A stretch of DNA of 64,000 bases from Citrus sinensis (Eukaryota > Streptophyta > Magnoliopsida > Sapindales > Rutaceae), in NCBI RefSeq assembly GCF_022201045.2, contig NC_068559.1, positions 19,463,501-19,527,500 on the forward strand, written 5' to 3'. Positions 12,141 through 23,600 of this stretch are shown one piece after another; within the stretch, counting starts at the first letter, position 1; every line of letters begins with the position of its first letter. Position numbers and translations under genes: made by a program. The notes below the pieces were generated by a model. That model worked only from the letters and a program-made list of their open reading frames with translations. It was not told where the DNA came from and did not search any database.

Positions 12141-14116
12141 TCAGGTACAGGGGGTATCACCAGTTGCGTCCGAGGGGGTGCTCGCCTCACCAACATCAGC
12201 AGGAATTGCACGAGGAGGAGAGTTTTCCTCCTCAACCACGATTGGCTCCACCCATTCGACATCTTCCTTTGCCGCATCCTCGTCCATGTGTTGAGCAACA
12301 CCAGCTGCAAGGTCATCCATCTTCAGATCAGGATGCTGTTTCCCAAGAACGGCCATGATGCAACGATAGGAATGCCGAAGTCCCTGGTCGTACTGGTTGT
12401 CGGCTTTCTTCTCTAAGTTCTCGACCTGAACTCGGTGGGAATCGCGAAGAGATTCAAGCTGAGCCTCGTACATAACCTTCTGCCTTTGCAGCTCCTCCTC
12501 GAGAGTAATGGCCTTCGCTTGAGCAAGAGATTCTTGCTCTATCAGCTTTAAATTCTCGAGATTCAAGTCTCCTGCTTTCTTCTCGGCAGCATCGGCTTTG
12601 GTCATCGCCGATTGAATGTCCTCCTTCATCTTCCGGTCGTAACGGCCAACCTTGGCCTTATAGTAAGTGGTCATGCAGCTGAGGTGGAAAGCGCTATACT
12701 GCATGGCCCCCACCAGCTTGCCCAAGGTGCAGCCATCAAAATCCTCCAGGTCCTTCTTGCTCACGAGTTTAGATAGCTCGTTGAGATAAGTGACCAAGTG
12801 CTCTGCTCGGTTGTTAGATAAACGAGATCGAGACCCGACCGGAGGAAAAGAGGAAGCGGGATCAATGGCTGCTCCACTAGTTTCTCTGACTTTAGCAGGA
12901 AGAGGAGGTAGAGTCTTCAAGGGAGGAACCTCATGCACAATGTTCACCCGCTTCGCAGTGGGAGCGTCCTTGTTCTGGTCCCTCTTTGCAGTTTGAGGTC
13001 GAGGACGTTTCCGAGTCAAAGCCCCAATCACAGCATCCTCCATCTTATGGCCGGGGGGCACCAAACAAGACTCGAGCAGGTTATAAGTAGTTATTAGCTC
13101 TCGACTCCAGCAGAAGTTGGCCAGTACAGCCTCGACCCGTTTGAGCTGGTTAGGTTTGAGTGGGAAGTGAACACCCCAAGAACCTACAATACAAACAGAC
13201 ATTTGGTTAGAGACAAACCAGTAAAGTGAGAACAACTAGAGAGACAAGACATCTGAAACGAGCAGGTAACCTGGGACCACAAAACAGGGTGGGACGCGAA
13301 AATCTTCCCATCAACCTGTGCAACTTGACCCCAGGGACCCCCAGCGAAAAAGAACTTCTTCTTCCAATTCCCACCACCACCAGTAGGAAGGTCGGTTATG
13401 GGTTTCCTGGTCTTAGTACTTGATTGGAAGTAATACCAGTCGGTATCTTTGGGGCTGCTTTTCAGCTGGTACAGGTGCTTCACCTCGTCAACCGTGGGCT
13501 CGCTTTGGCAACATCTGTCCCACAATATGAACAGACCAGAGAGCACTCTCCACCCATTGGGGTTTAGCTGACCAAGAGAGAGATTTAGCCCGTTAAGTAT
13601 CCGGGCAAAGTAGGGTTGCAAAGGGCACCTCAGCCCATTCTTAAAACTCTACAGGAATAGGGTAACATATCCTCTAGGAGGTCGGCTAGGAGTATCCTTC
13701 TTTTCTAGGACTTTTAGAAGTATTTCACTAGGAATACTATACCTAAGCCGGAGGTCATCGAGCTCGTCAAACATGGTCGTGCACGTCATGTAATCAATGG
13801 CATAATCCCGTGATAGGGCTCTACCTCCTACTGTACTCCGCTCTTCTGGTCGTGATGTTCTTGATGGGGATACCTCACCAGAATCACCTCCTCCATCCTC
13901 ACTCAGGGTGTTTTCCGACCCGGAAGATCCCTGCTCACCGCTATTTCCGCTCGAGGAGGTTATTTGAGGGGACATCCTCCTAGCGCTAGTACCAACACTA
14001 GATCTAATGGGTTCTAAGGGGATCCCAGGGTTAAAGGCAGGATCGGTGAGCAGACTAGGCAGGAAGTCTAACTTATCGTCATCAACCTCAACGATTTTCT
14101 CTTTACCCTTTGACAT
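12141..14116 (-). pseudogene. Antisense ORF of the Tat element (gypsy-type transposon domain plus coiled coil)
   Basis: Read on the minus strand, the protein starts at 14116 (MSKGKEKIVEVDDDKLDF) with an acidic, Ser-rich N-terminus. It passes a TAG at about 13649 and continues in the same frame with PYFARILNGLNL, GWRVLSGLFILWDRC and GGGGNWKKKFFFAGG, the pattern of the plant 'putative gypsy type transposon' domain. A candidate GT-AG intron of about 87 bp (13184-13270) leads to a basic segment and a long coiled coil rich in Ala, Glu, Lys and Gln (about 12300-12640), ending at 12141. The phases across that intron do not join cleanly, so either the intron is misplaced or there is an indel. Antisense genes between pol and the 3' LTR are typical of Tat elements; their function is unknown. 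Confidence 0.75.
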
Positions 14117-14119
14117 TCT

Positions 14120-14761
14120 CTAAGCTATAACGAGAGCAACACCACCAAATACTACCCAAGCAAAACAGAAAGAAATGATATTATCTATAACTATCCGAGA
14201 CCGAGGAGATAAAAGTAATACCTGAAGAAATGACTTAGTCGGGGAGAGACAAGGATAGAGGCTTTTGTTCCGGAGCTTCTTTACCAGAGAGACAGAGACA
14301 GAGATGGAGTAAATGACGAATTTCTCTTTTGAAAGGATCTCTGGTTTTCTAATGAAGTACAAACTCTTGGGCTGCCAGCATTTAACGGCACAAATCCCAA
14401 GAGTCACGTAGCCGTCGGTTTGATATTCAAACAGAGGGGGAGATTTCTGCCACATCACCTCGTCCGCAATTAAATGCGACACGACTCTTGGCAGCCTTTT
14501 CCTATCCCGCGCGAGCAAGAACTGTTGAGTTTCTATTGTCAGCTCACTACGTTGCCCAACACCAAAAACTGGGGGACCGGTGTTTGTGGGATATGCTTCG
14601 ACGAAGACCAGCAGTGATGAGCAGACATCTGGTAGCAGGGTTCCTCGAACAGGTATATCTTGTAAGAGTCTGGTAGCCGGGGAAGCAGAAGCAGGAATGT
14701 CCTGCTCGTCCACGAGTACGTCATCCACGAGGCCAGTCTCCTGTTGGAAGTGTAAAGCCAT
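14120..14761 (-). other. Second antisense ORF of the Tat element, unrecognised
   Basis: A 213-residue minus-strand frame (MALHFQQETGLVDDVLVDEQ...) in the same frame as the antisense gene below it and ending four bases before its ATG. The first 150 residues look coding in composition; the last 40 are hydrophobic and look like intron read-through after a candidate donor near 14220. It may be an upstream exon of the antisense gene. I do not recognise a domain. Confidence 0.4.
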
Positions 14762-14939
14762 TCCTGCTATATTCCTGCTAAAGGTTGAGTCGAGGAGACC
14801 CGGTCAACGACAGTTGGCGAGACGTGCTCTCCAGTCCCAGAATCAAGGCACGAAGGCCACGCAACCACCCACGACTATGGAAATGGAGCATCCACTTTCG
14901 AGAGGTGGGAGGATGACGAGCGCAGAGGGAGGAAAGGCC

Positions 14940-15279
14940 TGAGTTCAGAAGTGGCCTATAAAAAGATAGCCAACGAAGGTAAAATGGTTAGAATTTTTGA
15001 TATTATAACTAAGAAGAGAAAGGTCTGAAGAACGGGTCCTAGAGAAAAGCCATGAGATTAGTGGCTAGTGTTCCCAAGAGCGCAAAAAAAAACCTTCATA
15101 TCTGACTTGAGCGTCGGAGGGTTTACGCAGGGGAAACAACCGGCGTACTCTGACCTACTTCTATGTACGCAGGAACTTCTAGAGAAGAAGTCTTACGAGG
15201 AGAGGTCCTGATCGTAGTAGAGTTGATCGAGCAGAGATCCTGGTCGTGTAAGGAGGGTAACCAGAATCTCGCATCAACA
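14940..15279 (+). repeat. 3' LTR region of the Tat element
   Basis: The right end is well placed: ...CGCATCAACA at 15279 is followed directly by HD-ZIP III coding sequence. A TATA-like CTATAAAAAG lies at about 14956, followed by the GC-rich block common in such LTRs. The left edge is uncertain: a purine-rich stretch at 14924-14937 precedes a TG at 14940, but that would leave almost no U3, so the LTR could begin earlier, for example at the TG at 14742. No 5' LTR is present for comparison. Confidence 0.45.
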
Positions 15280-17935
15280 GGTTTAATAATGATGGTTGAT
15301 TGTTGACAACCTCTTATGGTGATGAAGATGTGATAATTGCAGTTAATTCAACTAAGAGTTTGAGCACTGCATCTAATCCTTATAATTCCCTCGCATTTCT
15401 TGGAGGTATTCTCTGCTCAAAGGTCTCCATGCTGCTCCAAGTAAGTTTTAAATCTTTATTTACAAGTTCAATACGATCTTCTAATTCTTATTTATGTTGT
15501 AATGTGTTCTTATTGCCTACTTCATGGACATTTCAGCATGATTGGGATATGTTATACTGCAAGAAAATTTCTAAGCCTATATCTATTTTAGCCTTTATAT
15601 TAAAAGGATTGGGTTCCCTTGACTTAATTTTTAATGCATTGGATCTATTCAATTCAATGGTAGATGGGTGTGGATATAAATGCTAATTTTTAACTTTAAC
15701 TTCGCATCATTAGATTGACTAGATCCAATGGATGGAAAATTAAATCGTGATTTTAAGTAAGATTGAAGTCAAGGGAACCCAATCCTTTTCATAAAGGCCA
15801 AATAGATGTATAGGCTTTAGAAATTTAGCAGGGCATTTATTATTTTTTTCATCTTCCCTCTTGTGGATTATCAACCTTAAAAATAATATGTTTTGCGTAG
15901 TAGTTAATGGACAATGTGTTGTATTTTACGTTAATGCTGATGTGCCGAATTGAACACGTGATTCTCCAATCACATTGGGATATTTGATGAACTGTTAATT
16001 GTGAACCTAGGTTTCCGTCAGGCTTGTCTCTTTAAGTTGATGTTCTTTATCATGTCTTCGGCTGTGAAAATGACAGAATTGTGTGTATGTCCTTCCTCCT
16101 GCCAGAATGTTTCTCCTTCAGGGCCTGTCCGCTTCATACGAGACCACCACTCAGAGTGGGCTGATTTCAATGTTGATGCCTATTCTGCCGCATCATTGAA
16201 AGCTGGTTCTTATGCTTATCCAGGAATGAGGCCTACCAGCTTTGCTGGGATTCAAATTATCATGCTGTTTGGCCACACAATTGGGCATGAAGGGGTCTGT
16301 CATTGAATAGTCTTCTGCCCTTCCCTCTTTAAGTATTATTATAATGACGAAAATTTGACAGTTGCATGCTGTTCATATCAAATGTGTATTTTACAGCATA
16401 ATTATTCTAAGCTGTTCTATTACTTCTATTTCGGATGTTTTCAGTTGCTTGAAGTTATTCGACTTGAAGGGCATTCTCTTGAACAAGAAGATGCTTTTGA
16501 ACCAAGAGACGTTCATCTACTGCAGGTGATTTTTGTCTTGTTATGTTTCTGTCAATTTCTCTGTTGCTCTTTTTGAAAAAAATAAAATAAAATGAGGTAG
16601 AAAGGCCCTAATTCATTTACTATTCTGTAATTGCTTTTTATTTTGGCCAGGTATGCGGGGGTTGATGAAAATGCTTTGGGAGCATGTTCAGAATTTGTCT
16701 TTGCTCCAATTGATAATATGTTTCCAGATGATGGTCCATTGCTACCTTTTGGTTTCTGCATTATCCCATTGGATTCAAAAACAGTATGGTTTAACTTCAC
16801 TTCACTTAACCTTTCATATCTTTTTGCAGTATTGGTGTAAGTATTAATAAGCTTGGCATATTCCTGAAGAATGAAAACTATCTGCTTTAGTTAAACTTTT
16901 GGCTTCCTTGGTTTACCCTAGTGAACTTCATTTTGTTAGAATTGCTAATGTGCATTTACATCAGTTTGAGGAGTTGTGGCAGAAAGAGATTTTCTCATTT
17001 GACTCGTAAACATTAGTTTAATAAATGAAATTGGTTAACACCTGGATAAAAATTTATGGTTGTAGACTGTCTTGCTTGATTTCATACTGTTGTCATCTAC
17101 TTCAACATGGTAATGCTGTTATTATACAGCCTGATTCACAGGATATGTTGACTACTCATAGAACCCTAGATCTGACATCCAGTCTTGAAGTTGGGCCAGC
17201 AACAAACCCTGTTGCAGGAGATTCTTCATCATGCCGTAACACATGATCAGTAGGGACCATCGCTTTCCAGTTTCCTTTTGAGAGCAATCTACAAGATAAT
17301 GTAGCAACCATGGCTCATTGGTATGTCCATAGGTGGAACTTCATCTGTTCAACGGGTTGCCATGGCCATCTGTCCATCAGGATTGACCCCAACTTTGGGA
17401 CTAAAGCTTTCACCAGGCTCTCCGGAAGTGGTTACACTAGCTCACTGAATCTGTCAGAGCTATAGGCATGTACTGAATTTTTTTTTTTTTTTACTATTTC
17501 ATGATAAATATTTTTACGAATTAGATGCTTGTAATTGACTGCTATAGTCTGGACAAGCTCAATTTCCGCCACTAGAAAAGAGTTCAATATTGCATTCATA
17601 ATCTTGATTTAGACATGGTCAAGCTATTTTCTGTCAGGCCGTAACAAGATACTTTCAAGTGAAATATGTTCCAACAGTCATACTAGTGTCTAGTTTTCAA
17701 GTGAACATCTTCTATCAAAGCCGAATTGATAAGCTGTCAAGTGAATAACGTTCTTGGTGGGTTAATGAAACCCCTCAACTAGCATTCTTGTGCGAGTTGC
17801 TAATATTTCCTTCCTTTTTCATCTTCTGCTGTTATAGTTTAGGGGCAGAATTGTTGAGATCTGATTCTGTTAGTGGTGACTCTGTGTTGAAAAATCTTTG
17901 GCAGCATTCAGATGCTATATTGTGTTGTCAAATTA
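15280..17935 (+). pseudogene. HD-ZIP III (REVOLUTA-type) pseudogene, 3' half: end of START-associated region and MEKHLA start
   Basis: Exons: about 15280-15440 (DEDVIIAVNSTKSLSTASNP, LAFLGGILCSKVSMLLQ); 16106-16294 (SEWADFNVDAYSAASLKAG); 16445-16525 (LLEVIRLEGHSLEQEDAF); 16651-16793 (GVDENALGACSEFVFAPIDN); about 17130-17470 (THRTLDLTSSLEVGPATN, FQFPFESNLQDNVATMA); about 17841-17932 (AELLRSDSVSGDSVLKNLWQ). Order and phases follow class III HD-ZIP genes. Breaks: an indel plus stop right after the LTR, a frameshift at the start of the fourth exon, a stop after SCRNT, a frameshift after MAHWYVH, and loss of the rest of MEKHLA after ILCC. Same strand as the 5' half at 6626, so most likely one locus split by the retroelement. 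Confidence 0.88.
15562..15829. repeat. MITE-like element with about 60-bp terminal inverted repeats
   Basis: The arm at 15562-15625 (from ...AATTTCTAAGCCTATATCT to GGGTTCCCTTGACT) is repeated in inverse at 15767-15829 with few differences, around a core of about 140 bp. It lies in the intron after the first 3'-half exon of the HD-ZIP III pseudogene. I could not fix the target duplication, so the superfamily is unassigned. Confidence 0.65.
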
Positions 17936-20633
17936 ACGGTATATCGTGTATAAAAGTGTTTCTGAAAATTCTCCAGTAATATTAAGGTGTGCAATATATA
18001 TATATATATATATATTAGAAATATTCCAATACACTATTATACTATATGGCTTAACAATTTTCTCTGCGCTTTAAATGTGGGAACTCATTAAATAATGATT
18101 ATGTATATATATATATGAGTGCTCATCTGATTCAGTATCCTATCTATCTATCTATTTATCCATCTATCTATCTATATATATATATAAAACGAAGTAAGGA
18201 TGTCCTCATTACATAAGAACTCTATCAAGCCGTTGCATGCAAAGTTCTTCCTCCCGGAGAGAACACTATCCACTGTCTTGTTTTCTCTTTCATCATCTAG
18301 TCTTTTGTGTGAACATTTTAATTTATTTGTATGTCATTTTCCCAATATAAATATGAAAATGCAAAAAAGTTAAAAAAAGTTTTGTGCTATTAAATCCCAG
18401 TCTGAGGTTTACATTATATTAATTTAATTGAATTGTTGTTTAGTTGGCCTTGGTGGATCTCAAGCTCCATTAGAGAAAATAATTTAAAAAAAATAAAGAG
18501 AAAATTATTTAAGTTAATAATTAGCTCCCATTAAATTTTTTAAAGTAGTTGCCATTAAAATTATAAAAATAATCATATAAACTCGTAAAACCATAAAATT
18601 CAAATACTCATAAAGTTTATACTTTAATTTTGAGAATTATAAAAGTCCAAACTTTAATTAAAAAAAAAATTCATAGGAACTCTTATGGTGATTTTACTAT
18701 TATTTAATTTGGTCTTCACTAAATCTATTTAAATAACTTCTATAAAATTATAAACACATAAATTTTAATTTATATATATATTTTTTATCATTAGTATAAA
18801 AGAGCTCACGAAGAGTTAAGGCAACACTAATCGGGAGTGTGCAATCCCATAAGCATCATTACAAAGTAAGCCAACAATAACAGGAGGAGGAGAATGAAGA
18901 GCATGCAAGCCTAAAGGAGTAGTTAAACTATAGGAAGCAAATTGTGATGCTGATTTCCTTGCTTCCAAATAAATCATTTTAATAGCAGCACAATTTTAAT
19001 TTTTATATTTTGTTGTTATGCAATTTAGTTCGGATAAATCATTTTTTGGGTACATCATATGTAATTTAGTTCAGATAAATCATTTTATTTTAGGATATGT
19101 AACTGCTCCGTACTTTCTTTTTGTAATTTAGTTCCTTTTTCTACTTGGGATTTAGAAAGTTGAAAGTTGAAACTGATACCTTATTTAACTAGTCTTAGTT
19201 ATCACTTCCAGACAAGATTTAGCATCACGGGCTCATTATTATTTTGCTGCTTTGCAAAACCACTTCCTTATCAAGCTAATATGTTAAGTATTTAATGCAT
19301 TAGTATGGCCACCGTAGCTTGCTTATGGACATTTTTACGGTACGTGTGTGAATTTGAAATTGTTGAGGCGGAGGCCTCAAAAATTCGGCATTGTTACAAT
19401 GCTGCTGCATTGTTTATGAGCTCAGAAATCAGCCAATAGTCCTGGCTCCTCTGGGATTGTTTCATTATTGATGTATGAATATTTAAAAGTTCGAAAGTTT
19501 TGGGTCCAGGGTTTTGAATTTTGAGGAGATGCATTGTTCAGTGTGCATTTAAGCAGTCTTGAAAGCTACATTAATGGATGTAGCTGTACATTTTCTGTTA
19601 AGGCTGAACAAGTGTTGATTATTTTATTTATGAAAAGTATCAATGCACATTCCAATCTTGCTACTAGAATTAAGTGTAGCTTAAGTAATTAATATGCTCC
19701 TTTATTAGCAAGTATGGAATGCGCTTTGGAATGTTCATCGGGCTTGAAAATCTAGAACATATTAGAGGTATTTTTCTTAGGTTGTACTCTACTAATATAG
19801 GGGCATCTTAATTACTTAGGCTATACTTGCTTCTACTTGTACGTTTGGAATGTGCATTCATTCTTTTCGGCTAACCAAAAAAAGAAAAAGGTTTACTCTT
19901 TTACAGTTGGACCTACTTTGAATGAAAGTATTGATTAAGTGAAAACACAAAAATAAATGTATTAATGAAGGAGAAATGGTATTTGGACACTATGAGGATA
20001 AAATGGAAACAGACACAATGAAAATTATGTGTTTTTCATATAAAGAGATCTAGTTTGTGTCTCCATTGGTCGTTGAAGTAACAAAATATCACTTATCTTA
20101 ATAAAAATAAATAACATTGGCATGTCCATGCAATAATCCTACAATGATTCACATCAATTTGTGACATATAAGAGTTTTAAATAATAGTATAATAATGCAT
20201 ATTGAGCTGTGAAAATAATATTAGAGATTCAAAGAATTTACAAATTTTGCGAATGTTTTAATGAAATTTTTAAAATTCTCAGTTTTACTTTTGTTGAGTT
20301 GTATCCTACATCAATGAGTGAAAAGAAGCTAATTGAATTTATAAATAAAAATAAGTTCTTCCACTATGGAATAGTCTTTTACCCGTTCCAAACAACCTTA
20401 AGGGAGATAATCCCATTTCCCTCGTGCTGTAAGTAAACAGTTGAGTTGATAATTATCCAATTCCTCGCGTGAACAAATACACATTCAAGAACATGAGATT
20501 ACACCCTTGGCATACGATCTGAGAGACGAAAATATAATTGAGATTCCATCAGTTGGGTTGTCCTATCTCAAATTAAACTCTATCTTCTTAATTGCTCTGT
20601 CCCTTTCAAGCGTAACTTGCCCATTCCCTTTCC
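17936..20633. other. Intergenic DNA with microsatellites
   Basis: No gene was recognised. It contains (TA)n near 17996-18014, a TATC/TA microsatellite at about 18138-18186, and a short direct repeat around 'AATTTAGTTC(A/G)GATAAATCATTTT' near 19024 and 19067. The last few hundred bases form the presumed promoter of the NLR gene. A 75-codon frame at 20209-20436 has no recognisable content. Confidence 0.5.
18138..18186. repeat. TATC / TA compound microsatellite
   Basis: Repeated TATC units, with one TTTATC and one CATC interruption, run into a (TA)n tract. Simple repeat only. Confidence 0.85.
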
Positions 20634-23600
20634 ATGGGTGCAAAAAATATTGTCGACCATTTGATTCGGAAATTAGAAAATCCGGTCTTTGACGAAGCAA
20701 AAAGTAGCAACCCCAAATTTGAAAAACAAGTGCAGGATATCAAATCGTTGAAAGAATCTCTGAAAGATGAAGATCAAGACTATGTTGACTTAGGCTTAGC
20801 ATCTGCCCGCCTCCTGGAAGCAGTTTACTCAGTAGAGGATGTTACTGACACTCTACTTATCCGAAAAGAATTTCCGGATATCAAAATAAGAGAAAATCTG
20901 TTCAAGAAATTTTGTTCCCCTTTAATGTGCTTCACGCCTTCTTCTTCAAGTATCCAGATTGATTATTTAACCGATGAGATGACGAAATTCATGAATCAGA
21001 TCAGGGACTTGTCCACTGATCACTCGGTAAACAAGAACGAAGCAGCGACGACTATCTTGAATCTTGATGATGTTGTTGGTGGCATTGCCAAGGAGACGAT
21101 GACAATGAGCTTTCACAATAAGCAGCAGCAGCAACGATGGCAAAGAATTTCCGGTCTTCATTTTGAAGAAGAAATGAACATCATGGTTGGTAATGAAGAA
21201 CGAATAAAGGAGCTGGCATCTCTGATAATCCCAGAAAACAATCTTGAAGAACAAATAAAGGAGCTGGTATCTCGACTATTCCCGGCATACAATCACGATG
21301 AGAATGATGATAATGATCAGCCTAATAATCAAGCCATCATTACGGAGTTCCTTCTGCAAGATCCTGATCTTGACCGTCATCATTCTGCTCATCAAGTCAT
21401 TGCAATCGTTGGTGAAGAAGGCTCCGGAAAAACAATTCTAGCAAGAACTGTGTACGATAGAGTTGATGTGAAGCGGCATTTTGCAAAACGAGCCTGGGTT
21501 TGTGTTCGTGGTGAGGCCAAAGTAAGGGATGTCCTGATTGACATTTTACAACAGGTTGACGATGAGACGGTGGCGGATGCATCAGCTCCGGAAGGAGAAT
21601 TGGCGTCAAGTCTGTCCACACTCTTAGAAGAGACCAGCTATCTAATTGTCGTGGAAGATGTCGAGACACCTCAAGTATGGAAAGGTCTCCGAGATGCTCT
21701 GTATTGCAATTCCTCATCTGGCAAAATAATTTTAACTACTCGCAATGCAGAGAATATACCACCGGAGGCTGAGGCCGCGGGCGCAACTCTACATTTAAGC
21801 CGATTAAACAAAGAGGAGAGCTGGAAACTATTGTTGAAAAAGGTACCATTACCAAGAGTAGCTGAATCTGATGATGGCTTGAATAATAGTTCAGAGTCTA
21901 TCAACACACTTAAGGAGCGAATCCTGAAAATATGTGGCGGTTTACCTTTACGAATAGGCTTGCTAGGAGGTTTGCTGTCTACCAAAGAAGCAAACTACCA
22001 AAAGTGGTCAAAAGTGATTGAAAGTGTAGAAAATGTAGAAGATAACAGCGGAAGCGGGACAAGGAATCTTGTAGATTTAAGCTATCAAGAACTACCTTCA
22101 CAGTTACAGCAATTGTTTCGCTGCATCCGACTTTTTCCTAGAGCATTTTCGATCCCTGTAAGGGGTTTGATTTGTCTATGGTGCGCTATGGCCACGATTG
22201 ATACTGATCTGGCTGAAATCTACTTTGAAGAATTAGTCATTAGAAACCTGATCTATGTAACAAAATGGAGGCGAGATGGAACCCCGAAAACGTGTCGTAT
22301 GCCTGGTGCTGTATATGATGCCGTCTCTCGAGAGGCAGAAAATGCAAGACTATTTCACCATCCATCCGAAGAACATCAACCGCAGCAGCAGGAGGAGCAG
22401 CAGCGGCGGCGATGGCAAAGAATTTCTGATCTTTATTTTAAAGAAGAAATGAGCATCGTTGGTCTTGCAGACCAAATGAAGGAGCTGGTATCTATACTAA
22501 TCCCGGAACAGAATCACAATCCCAATGACGATCATGATCGTGACCGTTGTCACTCTACTCATCAAATCATTGCAATTCTTGGTGAAAGGGGCTCCGGGAA
22601 AACAACTCTGGCAAGAACTGTATATGATAGAGTTGATGTGAAGCGGCATTTTGCAAAACGAGCCTGGATTCGTGTTCGTGGTGACGCCAAATTTAGGGAT
22701 GTTCTGATTGATATTTTACAACAGATTGACGATGAGACATTGGTGGAAGCATCATCTCCAGAAGCAGAATTGGCGTCAAGTCTCACCACACTTCTAAAAG
22801 AGATCAGCTATCTTATTGTAGTGGAAGATGTTGAGACACCACAAGTTTGGCAAGTTCTACGAGACGCTCTGTACGCCTCATCCAAGGATAGCAAAATAAT
22901 TTTAACTACTAGCAATGCAAATAATATACCACCGGAGGCTGAAGCTGCTGGTCCAACTCTACATTTAAGCCGATTAAACAAAGAGGAGAGCTGGAAACTG
23001 TTGTTAAAAAAGGTGCCAGTAGCAACAGCAGCTGAATCTGATGATGACTTGAATAATAATTCAGAGTCGATCAACACATTCAAGGAGCGAATCCTAGAAA
23101 TATGTGGCGGTTTACCTTTACATATAAGCTTGCTTGGAGGTTTGCTATCTACCAAAGGAGCAAAATATTGGTCAAAAGTGATTGAGCATGCTGATAACAG
23201 CAGAAGTGGAAGCGGCACCGGAAGTGGGGTAAGTCTCTTAGCTTTAAGTTATAAAGAGCTACCTTCCCAGTTAAAGCCATTTTTTCTCTACGTGGGGATT
23301 TTTCCTAGAGGATTTGAGATCCCTGTGAGGAGATTGATTCATCTATGGTGCGCAGAGGGATTTGCGGCACCCATTGACACTGATCTGGCTGAAATGTATT
23401 TTGAAGAATTAGTCATTAGAAACCTGATCCAAGTAACAAAATGGAGACTAGATGGAACCCCGAAAATGTGTCGTATGCCCAGTGCTGTCTACAGCGTCTT
23501 CTCTGAAGAGGCAGAGAAGGCAGGATTTTTTCACCATCAGTTCACAGAGCAACAACAATCTCCGTTTGCAGTACGTCGTCTGGCAGCCTACTTGTCCGGC

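Larger units (their letters stand above)
7256..15279 (+). mobile_element. 5'-truncated Tat-lineage Ty3 LTR retrotransposon inside the HD-ZIP III pseudogene
   Basis: In order: a pol remnant (RT, RNase H, a second archaeal-type RNase H, integrase), a 122-bp tandem array, antisense ORFs, and a 3' LTR ending about 15279 in ...CATCAACA. The double RNase H, antisense genes and tandem repeats downstream of pol are hallmarks of the Tat group (Retand, Grande, Ogre relatives). The 5' LTR, gag and protease are missing. HD-ZIP III sequence abuts both ends, and the host segment between them (most of the START region) is also missing. A single deletion taking the element's 5' part plus adjacent host exons would explain both. 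The left edge is approximate. Confidence 0.85.

Noticed and set aside
14580..14942. Plus-strand 120-codon frame at the retroelement 3' end
   Set aside because: It overlaps the antisense ORF and LTR; shadow of the opposite strand.
16001..16306. A stand-alone small gene of 101 codons
   Set aside because: Its conserved part is exactly one HD-ZIP III exon (16106-16294); the N-terminal residues are intron sequence.
20209..20436. A 75-codon frame upstream of the NLR
   Set aside because: No domain, AT-rich composition, no splice or promoter context.
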